Assembly (NCBI RefSeq): GCF_004331345.1
Contig: NZ_SJJZ01000005.1
Location: forward strand, 124,001 to 188,000
Source: Kribbella soli
Lineage (GTDB): Bacteria; Actinomycetota; Actinomycetes; Propionibacteriales; Kribbellaceae
Length of the DNA: 64,000 nt
Reading direction: 5' to 3'
Positions within the stretch are counted from its first letter, which is position 1. Each line of letters starts with the position of its first letter. The notes beneath the pieces are model-generated. The model was not told the origin of the DNA and did not search any database. It saw only the letters and a list, made by a program, of their open reading frames with translations. Shown piece after piece: positions 50,439 through 59,157 of the stretch. Position numbers and translations under genes: made by a program.

Positions 50439-52421
50439 ATGTCAGAACGCATGATCGACCGGCGCAGGCTGCTGCAGGGCGGTCTCGGCCTGCTGGCCGT
50501 GGCAACCATCCCTGGGTGCGGCTTCTTCGACACCAAACCGGCCGGCTCCGGCGCGCAGGTCGCGGCGGCCGGCGAGAAGGAGTCGCCGATGCTGAAAGCC
50601 CTGGTGGACAAGGGCTCCCTGCCCCCGCTGGCGGACCGGTTGCCGAAGAACCCGCCGGTGATCAAGCCCCTCGAGGGCAAGGCGCAGTACGGCGGAACCT
50701 GGCGGTCGGCGATGCTGACCCAGGAGGACACCCAGTGGCTGTGGTACGCGATGCGCTACGAGCCGCTGCTGCGCTGGAAGCCAGACAAGGTCGGCAAGCC
50801 CGGGTACGACGAGATCGAGGCGAACGTCGCCGAGTACACGGTCGATGCCGAGAGCAAGGTGTACACCTTCACGCTGCGCGAGGGTCTGAAGTGGTCCGAC
50901 GGCAAGCCGTGTACGGCGGACGACATGCTGTTCACGATCCTCGAGGTGCAATGTGACGAAGGTCTGCACCCGGACGGTCTGTACGACGCGTTCACGTCGC
51001 CCGACACCGAGAAGATCGCGAAGATCGAGAAGGTCGACGAGCGGACCGTCAAGCTGACCTACACGTCGCCGCAGCCGTCGCTGCTGGTCCAGATCGCCGA
51101 CGCGATCTTCGAGCGTGAAGGCGCCTACGGGATGCTGCTGCCGAAGCACTACTTCCAGCAGTTCCACCTGAAGTACAACAAGAACGCGAACGCACTGGCG
51201 AAGAAGGCCGGTGTGGGCAGCTGGACCGATCTGTTCGCGCAGAAGCAGAACCCGTGGACGAACGCGGAGCAGCCGACGCTGGCGCCGTGGAAGGTGACCA
51301 CCGCGCTCGGCAAGGGCTCCGCGGTCACCCTGACCCGGAACCCGTACTACTGGAAGGTCGACGACCAGGGCCGCCAGCTGCCCTACATCGACAACTGCCG
51401 CGTCGAGGTCGTCCAGGACGCCCAGGTCGAGCTGCTCAAGGTGATGAACGGTGAGTTCGGCATGCAGTACCGGAACTTCGGTACGCCGCAGAACAAGCCG
51501 GTCGTCGCGCAGAACCGGGAGAAGGGCGGCTACAAGATCTTCGAGGTGCCGACCCAGCTGACCAACACGATGGTCCTCGGCCTCAACATGACGCACAAGG
51601 ACCCGGTCAAGCGGGCGCTGTTCTCGAACAAGGAGTTCCGGGCCGGCCTGTCGCACGCGATCAACCGCAAGGAGGTCATCGACGCGGTCTACGCCGGTCA
51701 GGGTGAGCCCTGGCAGGGCGCGCCGCCGAAGGACTCGCCGTACTACAACGAGCAGCTGGCCACGCAGTTCCTGGACTTCGACGCCGCGAAGGCGAACCAG
51801 CACCTGGACGCGGCCGGGCTGACGAAGAAGTCGCCGACCGGCAAACGGCTCGGCGCGGACGGGAAGCCGGTATCGGTCGCCGTACTGGTGAGCGAGTCGT
51901 TCCCGGACCACGTCGAGGCGATCGAGTTCATCAAGAAGCGCTGGGCCGTGGTCGGGATCGAGCTGCGCACCCAGGCGGTCAGCGAGGATCTCTACAAGGA
52001 ACGGGTCAAGGGCAACGACCACGACGCCGGGACCTGGACCTGCGGCACGTTCGTCCTGCCGACCGGCACCGGTGGTGACCACTACTGGGTGCCGACCAAC
52101 GACGGCAGTGCGCGGTACGGGATCGGCTGGGCGCAGTGGTACCAGTCGAAGGGAGAGAAGGGCATCAAGCCGCCGGCCGAGGTGCAGAAGCAGATGGAGC
52201 TGTTCACCCAGGCGCGGCAGGAGCCGGACCCGGCGAAGACGCTCGACCTCGGCAAACAGATCCTGCAGATCGCGGCCGACCAGTTCTACTACATCGGCGT
52301 CAGCTCGGTGCCGAACACCTACGGCGTGGTGAAGAACGACTTCCACAACGTGCCGGCGAAGATGAGCGAGTCGGTTGCCCCGGGCATCGTCCATCCCGAG
52401 CAGTTCGCGATCGGTCAGTAA
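50439..52421 (+). CDS. ABC transporter substrate-binding lipoprotein (SBP family 5)
   Basis: A 660-aa lipoprotein with both a twin-arginine motif (DRRRLLQGG) and a lipobox (IPGC, residue 27), so it is probably exported folded by Tat and lipid-anchored. Its core matches family 5 oligopeptide/oligosaccharide binding proteins: YGGTWRSAML, LRWKPDKVGK, YTFTLREGLKWSDGKP and YVLF-like late motifs. It is about 120 residues longer than DppA, as seen in the Opp-like transporters that take up plant oligosaccharides in Thermotoga and actinobacteria. Next to lyase and glycosidase genes, an oligosaccharide ligand is more likely than a peptide; this is inference. Confidence 0.88.
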   Translation: MSERMIDRRRLLQGGLGLLAVATIPGCGFFDTKPAGSGAQVAAAGEKESPMLKALVDKGSLPPLADRLPKNPPVIKPLEGKAQYGGTWRSAMLTQEDTQWLWYAMRYEPLLRWKPDKVGKPGYDEIEANVAEYTVDAESKVYTFTLREGLKWSDGKPCTADDMLFTILEVQCDEGLHPDGLYDAFTSPDTEKIAKIEKVDERTVKLTYTSPQPSLLVQIADAIFEREGAYGMLLPKHYFQQFHLKYNKNANALAKKAGVGSWTDLFAQKQNPWTNAEQPTLAPWKVTTALGKGSAVTLTRNPYYWKVDDQGRQLPYIDNCRVEVVQDAQVELLKVMNGEFGMQYRNFGTPQNKPVVAQNREKGGYKIFEVPTQLTNTMVLGLNMTHKDPVKRALFSNKEFRAGLSHAINRKEVIDAVYAGQGEPWQGAPPKDSPYYNEQLATQFLDFDAAKANQHLDAAGLTKKSPTGKRLGADGKPVSVAVLVSESFPDHVEAIEFIKKRWAVVGIELRTQAVSEDLYKERVKGNDHDAGTWTCGTFVLPTGTGGDHYWVPTNDGSARYGIGWAQWYQSKGEKGIKPPAEVQKQMELFTQARQEPDPAKTLDLGKQILQIAADQFYYIGVSSVPNTYGVVKNDFHNVPAKMSESVAPGIVHPEQFAIGQ

Positions 52422-53419
52422 TGCTGCGGTTCGTGGCCCGGCGGCTGGTCTGGATGGTCATCACGCTGGCGGCGATCTCGTTCGTCACCTTCGTGGTCAT
52501 CAAACTGCCGCCGGGCGACTACACCACCACGGTGATCGCGAACGCGGAGGCCCGGGGGCAGGACATCCCGGACTCGCAGATCGCCGAGCTGAAGCGGCAC
52601 TACGGGCTCGACAAGCCGTTCCTGGTGCAGTACTTCACCTGGATCAAGGGGGTGGTGCTGCACGGCGACCTCGGGCAGTCGTTCGCCTGGAACCAGTCGG
52701 TCGCCAGCCTGATCGGCAACCGGGTGCTGCTCTCGATGGTGCTGTCGATCGCCAGTCTGCTGTTCGTCTGGGCGATCGCGTTCCCGATCGGCATCTACAG
52801 CGCGCTGCGGCAGTACTCGGCCGGCGACTACTTCGCCTCGTTCCTCGGCTTCATCGGAATGGCCGTCCCGGAGTTCATGCTCGCGCTGGTGATGATGTAC
52901 GTCGGGTTCCGGTACTTCGGCCAGAGCGTCGGCGGACTGTTCTCACCGGAGTACGCCGACGCGGCCTGGAACCTGGGCAAGCTGCTCGACCTGATCTCCC
53001 ATCTGTGGGTCCCGATCGTGGTGGTCGGGGTCGCCGGTACGGCGGGACTGATCAGGATCACCCGGGCCAACCTGCTCGACGAGCTGCACAAGCCGTACGT
53101 CGCGACCGCCCGCGCGAAGGGCCTGCCGGAGTGGAAGCTGCTGCTCAAGTACCCGGTCCGGATGTCGCTCAGCCCGTTCTTCAGCACGGTCGGCTGGCTG
53201 CTGCCCGGTCTGATCAGCGGCGAGACGATCGTGTCGGTCGTGATGAGCCTGCCGACCAGCGGCCCGCTGCTGCTCGGTGCGGTGAAGAGCCAGGACATGT
53301 ACCTGGTCGGCAGCTTCGTGCTGATCCTCAGCACGCTGACGGTGATCGGCACGATGCTCAGCGACCTCGCACTGGCCTGGTGGGATCCGCGGATCCGTAC
53401 CCGGTTCCAGAAGGGATAG
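52421..53419 (+). CDS. ABC transporter permease, DppB/OppB type
   Basis: A 332-aa inner-membrane permease with six predicted helices. The start overlaps the binding protein's TAA (TAATG). The N-terminal MLRFVARRLVWMVITLAAISFVTFVV helix, a periplasmic region with LKRHYGLDKPFLVQYFTWIKG, and the EAA-like loop YVATARAKGLPEWKLLLKYPVR that docks on the ATPase are typical of OppB. It pairs with the OppC-type permease 6 nt downstream. Confidence 0.92.
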   Translation: MLRFVARRLVWMVITLAAISFVTFVVIKLPPGDYTTTVIANAEARGQDIPDSQIAELKRHYGLDKPFLVQYFTWIKGVVLHGDLGQSFAWNQSVASLIGNRVLLSMVLSIASLLFVWAIAFPIGIYSALRQYSAGDYFASFLGFIGMAVPEFMLALVMMYVGFRYFGQSVGGLFSPEYADAAWNLGKLLDLISHLWVPIVVVGVAGTAGLIRITRANLLDELHKPYVATARAKGLPEWKLLLKYPVRMSLSPFFSTVGWLLPGLISGETIVSVVMSLPTSGPLLLGAVKSQDMYLVGSFVLILSTLTVIGTMLSDLALAWWDPRIRTRFQKG

Positions 53420-53425
53420 ATCTGA

Positions 53426-54568
53426 ATGGTCCAGCAGACCGAGGCGATCGCCCCCGATACTCAGCACGAGACCCCGCAAGAGGTCGTGAAGAGCCTCCGG
53501 GACCACGGCGCGCTGCCGCAGTGGCGGTTGATGTGGCGGCAGTTCCGCCGGCACCGGCTGGCGCTGATCGGGTTGATCGTGCTGATCCCGATCTACTTCA
53601 TCGCGGTCTTCGCCGGCTTCTTCGCGCCGTCGAGCGCCGACACCGCGCACACCGCGCTGCCGTACGCCCCGCCGCAGCGGGTGCACGTCTCGGCCGAGCA
53701 CGGGATGTTCGTGTACGGGTACTCGTCGACGCGGAACCAGGAGACGTTCGAGCAGACCTTCACCGTCGACAAGTCGAAGATCGTCGACGTCGGCTGGTTC
53801 GTGCGCGGCGACCAGTACTCGATCCTGGGGCCGATCAAGTCGAACATCCACCTGATCGGCCCGACGAAGGCCGGTGAGGCGTTCTTCCTGGTCGGCGCCG
53901 ACCAGTCCGGCCGGGACCTGCTGTCCCGGCTGATCCACGGCGCCCGGGTGTCACTGTCGATCGGTCTCGTCGGCGTGTTCGCGAGCTTCCTGCTCGGCAT
54001 GATGATCGGCGGCATCTCGGGCTACGTAGGTGGTCGGGTCGACAACATCATCCAGCGGATCATCGAGTTCATCATGTCGGTGCCGACGCTGCCGCTGTGG
54101 ATGGCGCTGTCGGCGGCGCTGCCCGGTAGCTGGGGCCCGTTGACGAGGTACTTCGCGATCACGGTGATCCTGTCGCTGATCGGCTGGACCGGACTGGCGC
54201 GGGACGTCCGCGGCCGGTTCCTCAGCCTGCGCGAGGAGGACTTCGTGATGGCGGCCCGGCTCGACGGTGTCGGGCGGACCGGGATCATCTTCGGGCACAT
54301 GGTGCCGTCGTTCGCCAGCCACATCATCGCCTCGATCTCGATGGCGGTGCCGCGGATGATCCTCGCCGAGACCAGCCTGTCGTTCCTCGGCCTCGGTCTG
54401 CAGCCGCCCGCGGTCAGTTGGGGTGTGCTGCTCGAGGGCGCGCAGAACATCCGCGCCGTCGCCACCGCGCCGTGGCTGCTGACCCCGGGCCTCGCGGTCG
54501 TGGTCGTCGTGCTGGCCATGAACTTCGTCGGCGACGGTCTCCGCGACGCCGCGGATCCCTACAAGTGA
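53426..54568 (+). CDS. ABC transporter permease, DppC/OppC type
   Basis: A 380-aa permease. After the first membrane helix (LALIGLIVLIPIYFIAVFAG) comes an unusually long external segment of roughly 120 residues (PSSADTAHT onward to GPTKAGEAFFLVG), seen in oligosaccharide-type Opp systems. The remaining helices follow the LGADQSGRDLLSRLIHGARV entry motif of OppC. The EAA loop is DFVMAARLDGVGRTGIIFGH. It should form the translocation pore with the upstream permease. Confidence 0.91.
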   Translation: MVQQTEAIAPDTQHETPQEVVKSLRDHGALPQWRLMWRQFRRHRLALIGLIVLIPIYFIAVFAGFFAPSSADTAHTALPYAPPQRVHVSAEHGMFVYGYSSTRNQETFEQTFTVDKSKIVDVGWFVRGDQYSILGPIKSNIHLIGPTKAGEAFFLVGADQSGRDLLSRLIHGARVSLSIGLVGVFASFLLGMMIGGISGYVGGRVDNIIQRIIEFIMSVPTLPLWMALSAALPGSWGPLTRYFAITVILSLIGWTGLARDVRGRFLSLREEDFVMAARLDGVGRTGIIFGHMVPSFASHIIASISMAVPRMILAETSLSFLGLGLQPPAVSWGVLLEGAQNIRAVATAPWLLTPGLAVVVVVLAMNFVGDGLRDAADPYK

Positions 54569-54577
54569 GGACCTGAC

Positions 54578-55576
54578 ATGCAACCTCTTCTCGAAGTTCG
54601 CGAGCTCAGGACCCACTTCGAGCTCGGTGACGGCGTGGTCAAGGCCGTCGACGGCGTCAGCCTGTCCGTACCCCGCGGCCGCACGCTGGCCGTGGTCGGT
54701 GAGTCCGGGTGCGGCAAGAGCGTCACCGCGCGGTCGATCCTGCGGCTGGTCGAGCGGCCGGCCCGGATCGTCGGCGGCCAGGTGCTGCTGTACGACGATG
54801 TCGCTGGGAAGGAACCGCTCGATCTGCTGGCCGCGAAGGACAAGCGGCTGCGGCAGGTCCGGTGGGCCGATATCGCGATGGTGTTCCAGGAGCCGATGGC
54901 GTCGCTGAGCCTGGTGCACACGATCGGCGACCAGATCATCGAGGCGGTCCGGCTGCACGAGAACGTCGGCAAGCAGGCCGCCCGCGACCGCGCGATCGAG
55001 ATGCTCGACCGGGTCGGGATCCCGGACCCGAAACGCCGCGTCGACTCGTACCCGTTCCAGCTCAGTGGTGGCATGCGGCAACGCGCCATGATCGCGATGG
55101 CCCTGTCCTGCCGCCCGCGGCTGCTGATCGCGGACGAGCCGACGACTGCGCTCGACGTCACCACGCAGGCGCAGATCCTCGACCTGCTGCAGGATCTGCA
55201 GCAGGAGTTCGGGATGGCGATCATGCTGATCACGCACGACCTCGGGGTTGCGGCGCAGGTCGCCGACGAGGTCGCGGTGATGTACCTCGGCGAAGTGGTC
55301 GAGCAGGGGCCCGCGTCCGCCGTACTGAGTCATCCCAAGCACCCGTACACGCGGGCGTTGGTGCGCTCGGTGCCCCGGCTGGGTCAGCGCGGTCAGGAGC
55401 GGCTGGTCGCCGTACGGGGAACCGTGCCGCCGCCGTACGAGCGTCCGTCCGGATGCCGCTTTCATCCGCGGTGTGACGCGTTCATGGCGGGGAAGTGCGA
55501 CGTGACTGTGCCGACGAGGGTGCGCAGCGACGAGATCGACGTGGCGTGCTTGCTGTACGGCGAGGAGGAACGATGA
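54578..55576 (+). CDS. ABC transporter ATP-binding protein, DppD/OppD type
   Basis: A 332-aa ATPase with Walker A GESGCGKSVTAR near residue 43, the signature LSGGMRQRAMIAMAL near residue 165, Walker B LLIADEPTTALDVT, and the H-loop LITHDLGVAA. The C-terminal oligopeptide-transporter region ends in the Cys-rich GCRFHPRC...GKC pattern that in this family can bind an iron-sulfur cluster. GAGGA precedes the ATG. The stop overlaps the next gene's start (ATGA). Confidence 0.93.
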   Translation: MQPLLEVRELRTHFELGDGVVKAVDGVSLSVPRGRTLAVVGESGCGKSVTARSILRLVERPARIVGGQVLLYDDVAGKEPLDLLAAKDKRLRQVRWADIAMVFQEPMASLSLVHTIGDQIIEAVRLHENVGKQAARDRAIEMLDRVGIPDPKRRVDSYPFQLSGGMRQRAMIAMALSCRPRLLIADEPTTALDVTTQAQILDLLQDLQQEFGMAIMLITHDLGVAAQVADEVAVMYLGEVVEQGPASAVLSHPKHPYTRALVRSVPRLGQRGQERLVAVRGTVPPPYERPSGCRFHPRCDAFMAGKCDVTVPTRVRSDEIDVACLLYGEEER

Positions 55577-56580
55577 ACCTGCTGGAGACCAAGGGTCTGA
55601 CCATGCACTTTCCGTTGCATGGCGGGTTTCTCGGGCGGAACCGCGGCTTCGTGAAGGCGGTCGACGGTGTCGACCTGTCGATCAAGGCCGGCCGAACGCT
55701 CGGACTGGTGGGGGAGTCGGGCTGCGGCAAGACGACCCTCGGCCGCTGCATCGTCCGTGCGTACGAGCCGACCTCGGGCAGCATCATGTTCGACGGTGTC
55801 GACCTGGCGCCGTTGAGCGAGAAGCAGCTGAAGCCGTACCGTGCGCAGGTCCGGCTGATCTTCCAGGATCCGCACTCGTCGCTCGACCCGCGCAAGACGC
55901 TGCGCGACATCATCGCCGAGCCGCTGCGGGTCCAGGACGCGGGTTCGCGCGACGAGATCGACGACAAGGTCGCCTCGCTGCTGCGTCGCGTCGGACTGCG
56001 GGCGGAGTACGCGCACCGCTACCCGCACGCGTTCAGCGGCGGCGAGCGGCAGCGCGTCGTGATCGCGCGGGCCCTCGCCACCGAGCCGCGGCTGGTGGTC
56101 GCGGACGAGGCCGTCAGTGCCCTCGACGTCTCGGTCCGGGCCCAGATCCTCAACCTGCTGCGCGATCTGCAGGAGGAGTCCGGTCTGACCTACCTGTTCG
56201 TCTCCCACGACCTCGGCATCGTCGAGCACGTCGCCGACGACGTCGCGGTGATGTACGTCGGCAAGCTCGTCGAGAGCGCGTCGACCGAAGAGCTCTACTC
56301 CAAGCCCCTGCACCCGTACACCGAGGCGCTGCTCAGCGCCGTACCGGATCCCGACCCCGCCTCCCGCGGGCAACGCGAGCGGATCAAGCTGCTCGGCGAG
56401 ATCGCGGATCCGTCCAAGGTGCCGGCCGGTTGCCCGTTCCATCCCCGGTGCGGGTACGCCGAAGCCCGGTGTGCCTCCGAAGTCCCGCAGCTGCGCGAGA
56501 TCGGTGGCCGCAAGGTCGCGTGCCACCTCGCCGAGCAGCTCGACCTGAAGGGTGTCCTGATGGACACCACCGCCCCGTAG
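55573..56580 (+). CDS. ABC transporter ATP-binding protein, DppF/OppF type
   Basis: A 335-aa partner ATPase from the ATG at 55573; an upstream in-frame extension lies wholly inside the OppD gene. Walker A is GESGCGKTTLGR, signature FSGGERQRVVIARAL, Walker B LVVADEAVSALDVS, with a second H-loop (VSHDLGIVEHVADD). The C-terminus again has a Cys cluster (GCPFHPRCGYAEARC). With the other four genes it completes a five-component Opp-family importer. Confidence 0.93.
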   Translation: MNLLETKGLTMHFPLHGGFLGRNRGFVKAVDGVDLSIKAGRTLGLVGESGCGKTTLGRCIVRAYEPTSGSIMFDGVDLAPLSEKQLKPYRAQVRLIFQDPHSSLDPRKTLRDIIAEPLRVQDAGSRDEIDDKVASLLRRVGLRAEYAHRYPHAFSGGERQRVVIARALATEPRLVVADEAVSALDVSVRAQILNLLRDLQEESGLTYLFVSHDLGIVEHVADDVAVMYVGKLVESASTEELYSKPLHPYTEALLSAVPDPDPASRGQRERIKLLGEIADPSKVPAGCPFHPRCGYAEARCASEVPQLREIGGRKVACHLAEQLDLKGVLMDTTAP

Positions 56581-56593
56581 GAAAGGTCTTCTC

Positions 56594-58096
56594 ATGTCCG
56601 AAGGAAACATGTCCCGTCGTGGACTGTTACGCAATGGCGCTCTGATCGGTGGACTCGCCGCGTTCGGCGGTGCTCTGCAAACGTCCCCCGCGGCCGCCAG
56701 TTCGACCAGTGCGATCCCGCGAGCCGCCGCGCAGTCCACGGCCGGTGTCGTCGACATCCCGAACAAGTACAACGTGCCGTTCTCGGTTGCCGACGACGAG
56801 CTGTTCGTGTTCGCCGCCAACTTCAAGCCGTTCGAGCTCGGCGGCAACGACGACGGCCGCGAGGCGCACCGGTACTTCGACGCCGTGTTCGGGGACGCGA
56901 TCCGGGCCAAGTTCCCGAACCTGAAGGTGAAGTACGCGACCTGGGACTACCCGATCCGGTACGAGGACATCGCCAAGGCCGGCCGGGTGCCGGACCTGAT
57001 CCTGGAGGACCCGCGTCTGCGGATCGACCGGGACCTCGAGCCGCTCGGCTGGACCCAGGACATCACGGCGCTGGTGCAGGGCGCCGGCATCGACCTGACC
57101 ACGCTGAACCTCGGCTCGGTCGAGCAGATCAAGTCCCGCTCCGACGGCGGCCTGTACGGCGTCCCGCTGTGGATCGACGAGAGCCTGCTGTTCTACAACA
57201 AGCTGATCTTCGACAAGTTCGGCGTGCGCTACCCGACCGCGGGGTCGACGTACGACGACGTCTACAAGCTGGCCCAGAAGCTGACCCGGCAGGTCGGGAT
57301 CGACCACTACAAGGGCTACATGCAGCACCCGGACAACTACCTCGCGATGAACCAGCTCGGGCTGTACCCGTTCGTGCCCGGTTCGAGCGAGCAGCCGGCG
57401 CCCGAGGACGTCAAGGTCAACCTGACGAGCGCGGAGTGGAAGACGGTCGCGAACAACCTGCACCGGTTCCTGATGATCCCGCGGAACAACTTCACCACGG
57501 TGGACGACTTCTTCAAGGGTGACATGAGCTTCCCCGGCCACCTCGCGATGGCCGTGAACAACCTGTCGAAGCTGAACGCGTACGCGCTCAGCTCCTACTA
57601 CGTCGAGGAGGACGACGCCGCGCAGTTCGCCGAGTGGGCGAAGAGCGTGAAGATCGGCGTGACGTCGATGCCGGTGCTGTCCCGCGGCTCGAAGACGATC
57701 TACCAGCCGGACACCCGCGCGGCGTTCATCCCGCCGCAGTCGAAGCTCCAGGCCCAGGCGCTGGACGTGGTCAAGTACCTGGTGTCGGAGGAGATGCAGA
57801 CCCGCATCTCGTCGTACGGCATGAAGGCGGTGCTGAAGACCGACGCCGTCGTGAACGCGTTCGGTACGGCGATCCCGGAGCTGGCGGCCATCGACACGTC
57901 GGCCGTGTACTGGGGCGAGAACGCGGTGATCAAGAACTACCAGAACACCGAGTACTGGGACATCCCGCTGTACAAGGTGTTCCGGCAGCACGTGCTCAAG
58001 GACGGCATGGACGTCGACTCGTCGCTGCTGGTCACCGAGACGCAGGACATCCCCGACTACATCAAGGCGCAGGTCGCCCGCGGACTCACATGGTGA
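56594..58096 (+). CDS. Tat-exported extracellular solute-binding protein, family 1-like, without its own permeases
   Basis: A 500-aa protein with GGAAAGG 9 nt before the ATG and a twin-arginine signal (MSRRGLLRNGALIGGLAAFGG). The mature protein resembles sugar-binding proteins of the MalE/family 1 class: VPDLILEDPRLRIDRDLEPL, YGVPLWIDESLLFYNKLIFD and the ATRAFIPP-like central part, ending with DSSLLVTETQDIPDYIKAQVA. No lipobox cysteine is evident after the signal, so it may be free or attached by other means. Family 1 binding proteins normally work with MalF/MalG-type permeases and none is present, while the Opp importer already has its own binding protein. It may serve a transporter elsewhere or present substrate to cell-surface enzymes. 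Confidence 0.83.
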   Translation: MSEGNMSRRGLLRNGALIGGLAAFGGALQTSPAAASSTSAIPRAAAQSTAGVVDIPNKYNVPFSVADDELFVFAANFKPFELGGNDDGREAHRYFDAVFGDAIRAKFPNLKVKYATWDYPIRYEDIAKAGRVPDLILEDPRLRIDRDLEPLGWTQDITALVQGAGIDLTTLNLGSVEQIKSRSDGGLYGVPLWIDESLLFYNKLIFDKFGVRYPTAGSTYDDVYKLAQKLTRQVGIDHYKGYMQHPDNYLAMNQLGLYPFVPGSSEQPAPEDVKVNLTSAEWKTVANNLHRFLMIPRNNFTTVDDFFKGDMSFPGHLAMAVNNLSKLNAYALSSYYVEEDDAAQFAEWAKSVKIGVTSMPVLSRGSKTIYQPDTRAAFIPPQSKLQAQALDVVKYLVSEEMQTRISSYGMKAVLKTDAVVNAFGTAIPELAAIDTSAVYWGENAVIKNYQNTEYWDIPLYKVFRQHVLKDGMDVDSSLLVTETQDIPDYIKAQVARGLTW

Positions 58097-59157
58097 ACGA
58101 CCCCAGGTTCGACGGCCGCATCCGAGAGGGTGCGGCCCTCCTGCCCACCATCCATCCGGGCGACAGCCACGCCGCGACGCTGGTCGAGACGGCGAACGGC
58201 GATCTGCTGTGCGCCTGGTTCAACGGCCCGGGGGAGGGCGAGCCGGACACCAACATCGTCCTGTCCCGTCTCCCCGCGGGCACCGACACCTGGCTGCCGC
58301 CTGAGCAGCTCTCGTCGGATGCGCGCCGCTCCGAACAGAACCCTTTGCTGTTTGTTACTCCGGACGACGACGTCTGGCTGCTGCATACGTCGAACGAGCC
58401 GCATGACCAGTCGACCTCGCGCGTGATCCGGCGGGTGTCGCACGACGGTGGGCTCAGCTGGGAGCGGAGCGAGGTGCTGTTCGATCACCTCGGTTCGTTC
58501 ATCCGGAACCCGGTTGTTGTGTTGAGCAACGGTGACTGGTTGCTGCCGGCGTACGACTGCGACAAGACCGCCGAGCGCACTGTGCTGCGGTTGAGCACCG
58601 ATCGAGGCGACTCGTGGTCGGTGATCGAGCTGCCGGACGCGGTTGGGCAGGTGCAGATGAGCGTCGTCGAGCTGTCGCCCGGCGAGCTCGTAGGGTACTT
58701 CCGTAGCCGCGCCGCCGACCGCATCCATCGGTCGGTCTCGAAGGACAACGGCCGGACCTGGACCTCCCCGGAGCGCACCGCGCTGCCGAACAACAACTCG
58801 GCGGTCCAGGTGCTTCGGCTGGACGACGGGCGGCTCGTCCTGGTGTTCAACGACTCGTCGGCGGAGCGCGACCAGTTCCGCTGGGTCGACGACGGCAAGG
58901 GCGGCGTACGCCGGAAGACCCTGCGGACCCCGCTGACGCTGGCACTGTCCGAGGACGACGGCGCCACCTGGCCGTACTGGCGGAACCTGCAGGTGCAGGA
59001 CGAGGAGTACCGCGAGAACGAGTTCGGCTACTCGTACCCGACGCTGCTGCAGACCCGCGACGGGCAGTTGCACGTCGCGTACTCGTTCCTGCGCAAGACC
59101 ATCAAGCACGTGATCCTGGCGCCCGAGTGGATCCAGGCAGGAGACCGATTGCCATGA
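58090..59157 (+). CDS. BNR/Asp-box sialidase-fold hydrolase
   Basis: A 355-aa protein starting at ATG 58090 (GTG 58093 would give a GTGA overlap instead). It has a six-bladed beta-propeller pattern with four recognisable Asp-boxes: SHDGGLSW, STDRGDSW, SKDNGRTW and SEDDGATW. The opening HPGDSHAATLVETANGDLLCAWFNG is the conserved N-terminal block of the predicted-neuraminidase group COG4692. No signal peptide, so it is presumed intracellular. Members of this fold cleave sialic acid, Kdo-like acids or rhamnose in different families; without the canonical FRIP motif a true sialidase is doubtful. In this locus an unusual pectin sugar is the likelier substrate, an inference. Confidence 0.8.
   Translation: MVNDPRFDGRIREGAALLPTIHPGDSHAATLVETANGDLLCAWFNGPGEGEPDTNIVLSRLPAGTDTWLPPEQLSSDARRSEQNPLLFVTPDDDVWLLHTSNEPHDQSTSRVIRRVSHDGGLSWERSEVLFDHLGSFIRNPVVVLSNGDWLLPAYDCDKTAERTVLRLSTDRGDSWSVIELPDAVGQVQMSVVELSPGELVGYFRSRAADRIHRSVSKDNGRTWTSPERTALPNNNSAVQVLRLDDGRLVLVFNDSSAERDQFRWVDDGKGGVRRKTLRTPLTLALSEDDGATWPYWRNLQVQDEEYRENEFGYSYPTLLQTRDGQLHVAYSFLRKTIKHVILAPEWIQAGDRLP

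Noticed and set aside
47990..50731. A 913-codon minus-strand frame opposite the lyase
   Set aside because: Shadow frame; the plus strand has a Tat signal and beta-helix motifs.
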